Positions 50,780-64,000 of a stretch of DNA of 64,000 bases are shown in pieces. The stretch is from Amaranthus tricolor. Lineage: Eukaryota > Streptophyta > Magnoliopsida > Caryophyllales > Amaranthaceae. A program made the position numbers and the translations under genes. The stretch lies in contig NC_080062.1 in the NCBI RefSeq assembly GCF_026212465.1, positions 8,899,612 through 8,963,611 on the forward strand, in the 5' to 3' direction. Positions within the stretch are counted from its first letter, which is position 1; the number at the start of each line of letters is the position of its first letter. The notes beneath the pieces are model-generated. The model ran no database searches. It was given only the letters and a program-made list of their open reading frames with translations, and was not told where the DNA came from.

Positions 50780-52030
50780 TATATATATTTTTTTGGTCTA
50801 ATTGCATGTGTTGGATTAATATTATTCAAAATATATATTTTTTACACTAGCTAGCTTGTTATTTTTACCTATTTCTTTTTTATGAGATAATAACCAACAC
50901 GTGACAATGAGAGTTGTGAGTGCAAATTTTATCTATCCGCACCTGTACTCTGGTCGTTATATTTGGACTGTTACATGTGGTCTAAAATATGTTCTATAAG
51001 TAGAAATTATTCTAAAGTGCACGCATTTTGGAACTGAATAAAATTTAGTCTAAATAGTAAATTAAATTGGAGTAATTTTATAGTTTTAGTATTTAATCTG
51101 GTTTATGTATGGACTAAATAGTCTGGCTCGTTTGTTTTTTAAAATTTAGGTCTTTGATTTGATCCCAGTTTTTGTATTTTTCGGACCAGTACAAACCGCA
51201 AATAATACTACAATTCAAAATCGTAGTTTTTCTAAAATAAAGTAATAGGTCATCACCTAGATATTTCGAGATGTAGTTATTTTCCTTAGTAATATATACT
51301 TGAATGATATCGATGCAATCAACTAATTACAAATAATAAAATTTGGTGATTGTAGGTGCGAAATATTTGTATAAACATACATATTATTATGAAAAAAATA
51401 TAAAAATAAAGAACCGTAGACCAGACTAGATCAGACTGTTGTACAACGGTTTGGTCCGACCCGATTAAGAAAATTTTCAGACCAGAATTTTGATTTGGTT
51501 TGATTTTAGTGTCAGACCAGATCAAAGCAAACTGTATACACCTCTAATTGCGGATAATCTTACGTTCGTTATTTTTATTTATTCTTCTATAAAAAAACCT
51601 TTATTTTTGGAAAAATTCAATATTAATATCTAATCTGAAACTCCTTTTATTGACCAAATTCGAACAAAATCGGAAATGAACCTGCATAAATTAAATGACC
51701 TAGCCTAAAATAATCTGACTCGAAAGAAGCGTCATTTTTAACTTTCGAATTAACCAAATTATTCGATTTTCATGGAAACAAATTATATTTTTTGATTATT
51801 AAATAAGCTGGAGAATTATATGAAAAACAAATTTAAAATCTTATCCAATAAAATAATATTTGCTTGAACTAACATAAATACCATAATAAAACTACTCGTA
51901 ATTAAGAAGGATAACAAATTGATAAGAACGTAGGAAAGACATGATGTCACATTAACATTTAAGCTACGTCAAGAAACCTCGTATGGACTACTGACTTGGT
52001 TCATAATACTGATATTATTATTATACTACT
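50780..52030. repeat. segmental duplication, copy B, distal upstream part
   Basis: Counterpart of 28460-29640. Shared landmarks: TTTTGGTCTAATTGCATGTG, GACATGATGTCACAT, TACGTCAAGAAACCTCGTA. Between landmarks there are AT-rich indels; the ORF 51319-51525 in this part has no recognisable features. Confidence 0.65.
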
Positions 52031-52938
52031 TCTTCCGTTCTGATATTGTTGCTATATTTGTATGGCCACGGGAATTAAGAAAAGTGATTGACCTACACTG
52101 TAGCTGATTGTTTACTTTATAGAGTATAATATTTTATTATTGTTAATTGAAAAAGAAAAAGGAAAAATAGGTTATTAGGTTACTTTATAGTATAGTATTT
52201 TATTATAGAATATAGAGTATAGAGTAGGATAAAAATAAGGGTAGGTAGAACTTTAAATAATTGTTTTATTACTAAAAACGAAAATGTAACAAGTAATATA
52301 AAATTGCCATATTGTGAAACGAAGGAAGTATTTGTTGAACTTAACAAATTTTCAAAATTCTATATAAATAATCTCAGTCAAGAACGAATCTAGGAAAACG
52401 TAGTCCAACATAGGAGTATTTATAATATTCCTTAATTCAGTCTTGCTAACTTTGTACATTATTTTTATTTTAATTTGTCTTATTAGTTTTATATTTTTTT
52501 TAATTAGTTACTTTTTGATTTTATTTGTAAATTTATTATCTTTCTTAAATTTAACTATTTATTTTTATCATTTATTATTTTTTTATGTAATTCACTAAAT
52601 TTCTCCTTTCACTAAATTTTATCATATTGCAATAAATATAAAATAAAAAGGACAGAAAAAGTAATTAATCGACAAACATAAGATATTTATGAAATCAATC
52701 CAATTTAGACTTTGCAATACAATAGGTTCGTTTCAATCAATTTGTTGTATTTCATTGTTTATTCTTCAGCTCAAATTAATTGCTATACATTTTGTTTTCA
52801 AAATGTTTAAGTATTTGGCACGATTGAAAATATAAAAAACATATTTTACAAATAGGCACCGACACAAATTAAACAAATTTTACTTGATTATAATTTTTCT
52901 TACATAAAAAATAAAACAATATCTATTCACGTATAGTA
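52031..52938. other. AT-rich DNA within copy B
   Basis: No gene. Mostly low-complexity A/T sequence. Confidence 0.4.
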
Positions 52939-53410
52939 CTCTCTCTATCTCTCTCAATTTGTTACATTTTCTCTTTAGGTTGTTCCGCTCGTTTTGTTCA
53001 ATTTCTATTTCTGAGCATGCAACATCACTCTTATTTTCTATATATTTTTTTTGAAATAATCCAAATTCTTAATCTTTGAGCCATTTATAAATAGGATAAA
53101 TGGTTTAAATGAAGAAGTAATTTCAATGTATGTCTAGCAACTAACTCAAGTAGAAATAATATTTCAAAAATAGTCCCATTATTATTGTTCCATAAAAATT
53201 TGATGGAGAATTGAAAAAAGATGAAACAAAAATTGATTATTGTAGAGTGGTAAGAGAACTGGTGTAGATAAAAAAAAATAAGAATATAATTTATATATTT
53301 AGATAAAACTTAAAAAAAATACAAGATAAGATAAAAATTAAAATTAGATAAATTTAATTAAACGGAGTTTTTTTTAAAAAAGCGTTCAAAGCTTTTCACG
53401 ACAAAAGGAG
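52939..53410. mobile_element. MITE shared by both SDR duplicates (copy B)
   Basis: Counterpart of 29819-30352, flanked by TA. Contains ATTATTGTAGAGTGGTAAGA. Ends CTCTCTCTATCTCTCTCAAT and GACAAAAGGAG. Confidence 0.7.
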
Positions 53411-53810
53411 TAACTAGCAAATTCCTAGGAAGTACATTCGATTCTAAATATAAATGAACGCAAACTTTGAATCGCCCTTTAAATTACTCCCAATTCTCAA
53501 GAGCAATAAACAAAAAACTAATATTGACTCTTATTTAATCAATTAGTCCTATTTAGTTTTTTTACAGATTGAGACAATATTTTAACCCGTTATATCTCTA
53601 ATTGTTTTTTATTAAAAATTATAAAAAATTGATATTAATCATCCTTATATTGAGACGAATGAAACAAAATCCTACTTGACTATATTTTAACATATAGATT
53701 AAGAATAAAATACAAATTAAAAGAGATAGGAGTAAATGAATAGTAACAAAAAATAAATGGGACTAATGGATTGAATTTGAGTGAGTACACTTCCTATAGT
53801 AAATATAATA

Positions 53811-54032
53811 CTCCATTTGTTTAAGTGAATTTGTCTTATTTGGTTTGGACACGTTTGCCAAGATATTAAAGCCTTAATATATATAACTGTGGATAAATAA
53901 AAATTAAAAAAATTGATATTAAATATTCTTGCGTTGAGATGAAACAAATCACACTTGACTATGTATTATCTTATGGATTAAGAATAAAGTGATCAGTTAA
54001 TAATGTTGAAAAATCAAACTGAATGGAGGAAG
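53811..54032. mobile_element. Stowaway-like MITE, TA target site
   Basis: Ends CTCCATTTGTTTAAGTGAAT and ACTGAATGGAGGAAG with TA on both sides; interior as in the 2390 element. Confidence 0.65.
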
Positions 54033-54156
54033 TACTTTTCTTTAAGTACCAACATCTAAACTGAAGTTAGGTTCCTGTTGGTCATCCTGTCAATATAATA
54101 AAATTGTTGATATCATATTTTAACTCCTAAAGATTTTCGATTCCCTCACCTAATAG

Positions 54157-54654
54157 TGTTGTTAATGGTGACTCAAACTAGTAAGCATTATTAAAGAAAA
54201 TAATTATGGGTCAAAGAGGAAGTCCGCGGGGCACGGAGAAGCTGCTGCCTCAGTCCACGGGGCGCGGAGTGCGTTCTTTCTCCATTTCGCGGCTCGCGAA
54301 ATGGTGATTTCTTTTCACGGGAGGTGTCTTTTGGGACGGTTACTTTGTGTTTATTATGTAATAACTTCCTTTTATTGGCATTAGTATATAAACTCCCATT
54401 TTAGGATTAATGTATGATAATTCACAAATTGAGAGAGATCACAAAAGAGCCATTAGTTTGTGAGTGTGATTGAGATTCATCTTGTAAATTCTTTACGATC
54501 ATAGTGAAAATATTTGATCTCGGTGCCGGTGGACATAGCTATCACATTGATAGTGAACCATGTTAAATCTCTTGTGTCATTTTCTTATTGTTTGCATTGA
54601 ATTTCTTATTGTTTTATTATTGTTTATCGAACTTGCTTCCGCTGTCACACAACA
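54157..54654 (+). mobile_element. solo LTR, TSD AATAG
   Basis: Starts TGTTGTTAATGGTGACTC, ends CTTCCGCTGTCACACAACA, flanked by perfect AATAG at 54152-54156 and 54655-54659. 498 bp, same family as 20361-20931 in the opposite orientation. A TATATAAACTCCC motif lies near 54386. It is in the upstream region of the intact SDR gene, about 1.9 kb before its ATG. Confidence 0.92.
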
Positions 54655-54724
54655 AATAGCCTCACTGTAATAATAATATAATAATAATATGAAAATTTTT
54701 AGCCATCTTCTTTTGATGGGTTAT

Positions 54725-54982
54725 GTACTCTTTTCAATTCAGTGTTTATGTTTTATTTTATTTTCGCATGTTCGAAAATACGCTAATTTAATTTATAATA
54801 TCTCTAATTATATGTACTTAAAAATTATAAAATTGATATTAATGACTTTCATATTAAGAGAATCAAACAAAATTCACTTAACTATATTTAAACTTATAGA
54901 TTAAAAATTAAATATAAATTAAAAATGAAATATAAATAGTATCTAAAAAACAAATGAGACATAACTCTAAATTGGAGGGATT
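54725..54982. mobile_element. Stowaway-like MITE
   Basis: Ends TACTCTTTTCAATTCAG and CTAAATTGGAGGGATTA are inverted. Interior related to the 2390 family (GAGAATCAAACAAAATTCAC). Confidence 0.55.
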
Positions 54983-55203
54983 AGCTGGGGCCTGGGAGTA
55001 CTATTTTTCCTATTTTAACAAGATGTATATGCAAATTTTGAAATCTATAGTAGATTATAAAAACTATTTTAAACATTTCTAGTACATGTATCGAATATTG
55101 GATAATATTAATATTGAAAAAACATTACAAACAGCCTTATATCGATAATATAAATAATATTTTTTTCAATATAATATCCTGAGATTGATTAAGAATTAAT
55201 ATA

Positions 55204-55438
55204 CTTCCTTTTTTACTTTTTCACGCAGTTCAATGCATTAATTTAATTTTTAATATTTTTCATTATGTATTATAAAATATTATAAAAATTTGATATTAAT
55301 AATCTTTATATGAGACGAATCAAACAAGATTTCACTTGACTATGTTTTAACTTATAAATTATAAACTAATTACAAATTAAAAGTGATGAATAATAGTGTC
55401 ATTTTTCTAATGTTGCAACTACTTTGGAACGGAACAAG
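55204..55438. mobile_element. Stowaway-like MITE, TA target site
   Basis: Ends CTTCCTTTTTTACTTTTTCA and TACTTTGGAACGGAACAAG with TA at both sides. Interior GAGACGAATCAAACAAGATT matches the family. Confidence 0.6.
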
Positions 55439-55759
55439 TATAAAAATGATTCACTCCTACAATATTATTCACATTCTTTCTCTTTTGGTGTGTGGTATTG
55501 TTTTAGGTTGATATTTATATTCATATTTAGCATCATTCACATTTCAATCAAAGAAATCTCAAAGTCTTTGATAAAAGAATATAGAAAGTAAAATTAATCT
55601 ATTATTGACTCAATCAATTTTATTTTTACATACTAATGTTAAACATGAATTATATATATATTGGTGAGTTTATCATTTACTTGATTACTTCTATAGCGAA
55701 GCCGAATAAATAATACCAAACCGAATAAAAAAATAGTGAAAAATAATAGAAGGAATAAC

Positions 55760-55850
55760 ATGGTCAATACTAGTTATTGTAAATAATATTATTATAATAT
55801 GGTCAATACTAGTTATTGTAAATAATATTATTATAATATGGTCAATATTA
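55760..55850. repeat. tandem repeat, period 39 bp
   Basis: Two copies and a partial copy of TGGTCAATACTAGTTATTGT plus an AATAATATTATTATAATA tail. Confidence 0.9.
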
Positions 55851-56384
55851 CTAGGTGCCGTTAAAAAAATGGATATTTTCGATTATATTACCCTTCTGAT
55901 ATAACCGTTTCGTTTATTTATGACCCCTATAGCGAATGATAAAAAGACCGCTAAAAATTTAAGGTGTAATGAATAAAATAATTTTCCTTTTGGTTTTTAA
56001 TGTTGATATTTGAACTACTTTATATAAAAATAAAGACCAATAACTCATATTACTTAGAAAAAAATAAAAATTATATTCAAATTTAATTGAAATTAATATC
56101 AACTTTGTACATATACTACATTTTTATTTTGAGTAATATTTTATCACTTTTATAATTCTTATATGCACATTTTCTCTCACATTTAATCTTATCCAAGACA
56201 ATTTGAATACCTATAACACCATTTGGGGTGATATGCGTGGAGCAATGGGATCGAGAGCATGGTAACATTTATTTATTGGATATTTATTTTATTTTAAAAT
56301 AAAAATGTAAATTTTTTAAAAGGGTGTCAAAATCTTTTTGCGCAAAAAGTAAAAAGTCAAAAACATACAAACACATGTCCATAT

Positions 56385-56393
56385 TATAAATAG
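56385..56393 (+). promoter_or_regulatory. TATA box of SDR copy B
   Basis: TATAAATAG 122 bp upstream of the start codon. The equivalent region is missing from copy A. Confidence 0.6.
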
Positions 56394-56506
56394 GCATTCG
56401 ATTGATATCTTGTAGAATACCAGTGATCACCTATTCTCCTATTAATTAAAAGAGAGAGTTTTTATTAAAAAGAATTTGAGTTAAATTAAACAAAGAAAGG
56501 AAAACA

Positions 56507-59871
<3,365 letters not shown>

Positions 59872-60200
59872 TATAAAAAATATATATTTTCTTTATCTCT
59901 TTGAGTTTGCCTCATTTAACTTAAAAAAACTCTAATAAAAAATAATTAGAAAGGGCAAATTCAAAGGAATGGAATAGTAGTTGTTTCATTTATTTGTAAA
60001 CTTTTAATTGAAGTTAATTTCATTTGTGCAAAATAAGAGATCTTTTCTTGTAAAGAAAGGATTTTTGTATTCAATATTATATTGATTGTCTTTCTAGTCT
60101 TAAAGAATTATAATTTATAATGATTTTTAAATGGAAGAATTGTAATAATATAATCCTTGTGTTAAGAATGTCCTATAATATTTAGTTACGTATGTCTATT

Positions 60201-61047
60201 GAAATCCGCGTGGTAACACCCTAAGCTTCTATCTTTTCGACTTGGTACGCAAAAAGTTAAGATTTTTGTTAAATGTACGTTAATAACGACCTTTTTTCCA
60301 TAAGAGCAAAAGCCGTGATTACCCCCTTAAGGCGTAAATATTCAAAAATTTGGTCGAAATAAATACTTAATTTAACAAAAAACTTAACGGCCCGTTTGAT
60401 ACATGGTATTAGAGGGCGGTAATGGTAATAAAATTAAATAATGAAAAATTTGGTTGTTTGGATGCCTTCAATGGTAATGGATGGTAATAAAATAAGGTAA
60501 TGAAATCACCAAAAAGGGCCATTTTTATTACCATCAAACAACCTGGTATTAGGCGGTAGTGTTAATGAAGTATTATTGTGGTAATAAAATAAGGTAATGT
60601 TGTTTCGAGCTGAAGAAAAAAAATAATGAAAAAAAAAGGTAATGTATATAATTATCTAAAAAAATATTATTATTAAAAAAAGAATCATTAGATAGAATAA
60701 TTTAGATACAATAATGCTTTTAGATACAAATATACAATAATGAAACTAAGAGTCATTACCATTTTTTATTACTAACAACCAAATGCAATCAATGGAATAT
60801 TATCTTCCATTACCATTCTTTAGTCATGCACACCAAACAAAAGAATCTTCATTACCAATTCTCATATCCATTCCTTCATTACTATTGCCATTACAACATT
60901 TCATTCCCATTACTTCATTACCATCAACCAAACGGGCCGTTAACATTTTGACTAAAGTTAGAAGCTCGGAGTCACCATGTGGATTAAAAAAAATGTTTGT
61001 CTACCACATAGAAAAATCAAAAACTTAAGGTTACCATTTGAAATTTC
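60201..61047. mobile_element. TIR element hosting a nested MITE
   Basis: Left GAAATCCGCGTGGTAACACC and right GGTTACCATTTGAAATTTC are loosely inverted, as are inner GACTTGGTACGCAAA and TTTGTCTACCACATAG. The family is also present in aquaporin intron 1. The MITE 60386-60943 sits inside. Confidence 0.5.
60386..60943. mobile_element. MITE with CGGCCCGTTTG ends
   Basis: Inverted ends CGGCCCGTTTGATACATGGT and ATCAACCAAACGGGCCG, with TTAA on both outer sides. The interior is rich in GGTAATG/CATTACC words. End wording resembles Tourist- or hAT-type MITEs; the class is unsettled. Confidence 0.7.
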
Positions 61048-63440
61048 CCAATGTGAAAAGTATTGATGCAAGCTTAAACTAGTATAGTTTGTAGATGATG
61101 ATTTTAGAAAGCTTAGTTTGCAGTATCCTGAACTAAAATTTGACATAATTAGTATAGTTCGTTAATTAGAAAACTTTTCTTGTGAGTTTCGTTGCTCAAT
61201 ATCGCTCTCAAACACAAATAAAGGATGAGAATGAGGGATAGGGTGATGAAAGCAAGCCCGATAAAACTTAATCAGTTCCTTAAAAACAAGAATTAGTCGA
61301 GCCCAACCTTTTGAGATTAAGGGTTTTGACATTGTTATCGTTGTTGTGTAGCTATTGTTCAATAGAAAATACAAAACTAACAAAATTACAAATTATTATT
61401 CAAAACAAATCCATCCCCAATAAAATTTTAGTATTGGCAACAATCAATTCATCCCTCTTTCTAAATACAAACATCATATACAAAGTCCAATTCAAAACAA
61501 AAACTTCAAATGATAAGATTGAATTGAACCTAATAAAAAACATTACTAAAATCAAAATATTAATATATTAAAATAATTTAAATGAAAAACAAAGACAACT
61601 TCAACACTTAAAAATTAAAACTAACCCAAATCAAAAACAATAAAAGACTACTAAAACCGTACTTGGGTTTTATTGAAAACCACTTAATTATTAAGATGAA
61701 TAATAATTTCAACTCCGCCTTCTTAATCATGTAGCAGCTGGCTATCAGTAATTACACCACTATTATTTTGATTTCTCTTGCACTTTCATGGTTCCTTGGC
61801 CACTCACCACACAATAGCATTCTGATGAAGAGTCTGCAGAAAAATCAAACGATAATGTTCTTGATATCATCACATCCTTCCTAGAATCCAAACATTGTTC
61901 TGATTGCTTTCTCTCGTCAATTATTCCACTCATCATCTGACAAAAATAAACAAATCCACAATAAACCACAAGTATTTAGAGAATTACTCAAATACAAATA
62001 AGGAAAACTACCTCACATGAAAATCAACATTGAAATAAATTTTTTAAAAAGTAAATTTGAAAGGAAAGATCACTTGGTAGCAACAAATATAACAACTTGA
62101 TATTTGTTTTTTCCATAATCATAATATTATACAATTAACATAGAGTGCACCATCATAATAATAATAATAATAGACATGGTCATTGATCTACAAAAAATTA
62201 GAAAAAAGAAAAAAGAAGACCAATGTAGTCATACAACTATGTAAATGAAGGTAAATATAGTTGAGAAAGTGTATAAGTAATTATAAGAAAAATGAGAAAA
62301 ACTTGAAAAGCTTCCAATCTTACTTTCATAGCATTCTGGATGAGTAACAAGAACAATGATAAAACACTTGTTTTGGTTAAACAAGAGACAAAGAACACTA
62401 AACAACCACTAAACAAGCAATAAACACAAAAGAAACATGCTGAAATAGCCTTAAATTAGCCGCTTAATTAATTGTAATTAATTAAGTATGATTGGAATTA
62501 TTGAATCTTAAATACGATAATTTATTCGGACTGATTAAATTTTTCTATTACCTTTGGATATCAGTTGTATTAGATTTGGGATTAAAATAAGTTATACGAT
62601 GAAAATTGGGTATAATATAAATGGATGAATTAATGCTGTGTGAGACACATAACTCATATATGTGTCATTAGTTGATGAGAAATAGTATGCCACTAATCTC
62701 CTTATTCATGATACATATCATGAGGATGAATTCCTTCCTCATCAAACTTATCTTCCTAAACCTTTATCATAAAGCCACATCATTTTAATATCAAATAAAC
62801 TTAAAATGTTCATTATCTACTTTATTTCTTTCCATTCCATCTTCATTCTAAAACTTTTGAATCTTTATTATTATGATATCAAAAATCAAAACTAAGTATT
62901 GAATTAAAAGATTAAGTCTTTATGGGTTATTGGTATAAGTAAGGGTTCGAATTAGAGTTTTGATTTAAGATTGATAGTAATATTCATGAAATTGGGTAAA
63001 CAAAAAGTTGAGGTTTATATCAATTCAAGTGTGAAATATGTGTTTATTAAAGAAACGAGAATTAGGATTCATCTACTAAGATCAAATTGGGAATTTTGTG
63101 ACTCAAATTAAAGTTTATGATTGAAAGTTGGAGGATTCTTCAATGGTGATTAAAGATTCTGTTGAAGTTAGCTAGTTCATCCATATCTTTTAAAGCTTGC
63201 ATGTGTATTCTTCAATGGTGATTGAGGTAACCTACAAACTATTCTATTTAAGTATTAATTGATTGTTTTAAAGTAGTTTAGTATTTGTGGATTCAATTTG
63301 GGTCTTTGATTCAAATTTAAGTATCAACTTAAATTTAAGATGAGTATATGAATTCAATTAGTAATTGGGTTCTTTTTAGTATTGATTAGTATTGGTTGAT
63401 TGGGTTATTTGGTTTCTAGTATAAAATTTAGTATTTTGGA
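61048..63440. other. unassigned AT-rich DNA
   Basis: No reliable gene. A weak minus-strand exon candidate (61763-61930) is listed separately. From about 62480 the sequence may belong to a large LTR or 5' flank of an element to the right. Confidence 0.35.
61763..61933 (-). CDS. possible terminal exon, unknown product (weak)
   Basis: On the minus strand a TTTGTCAG acceptor precedes an open reading MMSGIIDERKQSEQCLDSRK, then RTLSFDFSADSSSECYCVV, ending in a stop at 61763. A possible upstream exon ends LLLIQNAMK at about 62328 (GTAAGA donor). Codon use looks more protein-like than nearby ORFs, but I recognise no family and no complete gene. Confidence 0.2.
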   Translation of the reverse strand: MSGIIDERKQSEQCLDSRKDVMISRTLSFDFSADSSSECYCVVSGQGTMKVQEKSK

Positions 63441-63447
63441 TATTGAA

Positions 63448-63802
63448 ATTTCTGTTCAGAAACTAAGCGTTCTGTTTTGGCCATTTTCGGGTCAGTTGTG
63501 ATTGTTTTTGAGTTCTGTGTCTTCATAAGATTTGTAGAGCTCCGAGTAGCGGTCGCGTGGGCACTTGAATCGCCCCAAAATGAATTTGTATGAGGGAGTT
63601 ATGTCCAAAATACTAACAGGCTATCATGAAAATCCACAATAAGCTTTCTGTTTTTCCATGTTCGGGTTAGTTCTGATTGTTTCTGGGTTTTAGTGTCTGC
63701 ATAAGAATTGTAGAACTCTGAATCATGGTCGTGTAGCCACTTGAATCGCCTCTATACGAGTTCGTATGAGAAAGTTATAACCAAAATACTAACAGGTGTC
63801 CT
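63448..63802. repeat. degenerate tandem repeat, period about 190 bp
   Basis: Two units share TTCGGGT(C/T)AGTT.TGATTGTTT, CATAAGA.TTGTAGA(A/G)CTC and GCCACTTGAATCGCC-like blocks and CCAAAATACTAACAGG. The wording resembles repeats seen in long Gypsy LTRs. The window ends shortly after. Confidence 0.7.
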
Positions 63803-64000
63803 GAAATGATACCAATACGGGATTTATAAAGTGGGATTAAAATCTATGAAATAAATTGGGTATTCTTTTAATCAAATGTTTAAGGTTATTTATTGGGTAT
63901 TTGGGATCAATTTAGGGTTATTATTATTCTTTTTTTATTAATTGGTATTGTTGAGTTATGGTTCTTAATTGATTATTATGGGTGTTGTTCAAGTATCAAA

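Overview
This is nuclear DNA of a flowering plant, almost certainly a eudicot. It is AT-rich, genes are split by introns with GT/AG borders, TATAAATA promoters are visible, and most of the window is plant-type transposable elements (Copia, Gypsy, CACTA, RTE-type LINE, hAT, Stowaway-like MITEs). Nothing in the sequence fixes the species. Repeat style and the tropinone-reductase-like gene pair would fit Caryophyllales, but that is only an impression.

Only two host genes look intact. A three-exon tonoplast aquaporin of TIP4 type lies at 11479-14649 (+). A five-exon short-chain dehydrogenase/reductase (SDR) of the tropinone-reductase-like group lies at 56507-59871 (+). A near-identical second SDR copy at 35183-38573 has lost its promoter and the first 46 or so coding bases, because a truncated Gypsy element (31532-35182) is fused into its exon 1. 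The duplication is larger than the gene: roughly 28.4-38.9 kb and 50.7-60.2 kb align in patches, including one MITE shared at the same place and others private to one copy.

Layout. 1-3.5 kb: solo LTR with a perfect target-site duplication (TSD), MITE, LINE tail. 3.55-6.48 kb: a small Copia element with a perfect TSD whose gag-protease-integrase interior is inverted relative to its LTRs. 6.5-11.4 kb: AT-rich intergenic DNA, microsatellites, LINE tails. 11.4-14.7 kb: aquaporin. 15-18 kb: palindrome-rich MITE and a roughly 120-bp minisatellite. 18.3-21 kb: truncated LTR, chromovirus fragment, solo LTR. 22-23.5 kb: tandem duplication and RTE LINE 3' end. 23.8-27.6 kb: nested insertions comprising an hAT transposase remnant, an hAT-like element carrying a captured DUF26 gene piece, a 263-bp CACTA MITE and a long AT-rich array. 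28-38.9 kb: SDR duplicate A with the Gypsy fusion. 39.96-50.55 kb: one LINE tail split by a 2.3-kb solo LTR and a full-length 7.8-kb CACTA element. 50.6-60.2 kb: SDR duplicate B with a further solo LTR and private MITEs. 60.2-64 kb: nested MITEs and unassigned AT-rich DNA.

The genes do not form a pathway: the aquaporin and the reductase are unrelated neighbours. The main interest is structural. It lies in element rearrangement (inverted Copia), gene capture (DUF26 inside an hAT-like element), and a gene copy decapitated at a junction that carries templated filler DNA.
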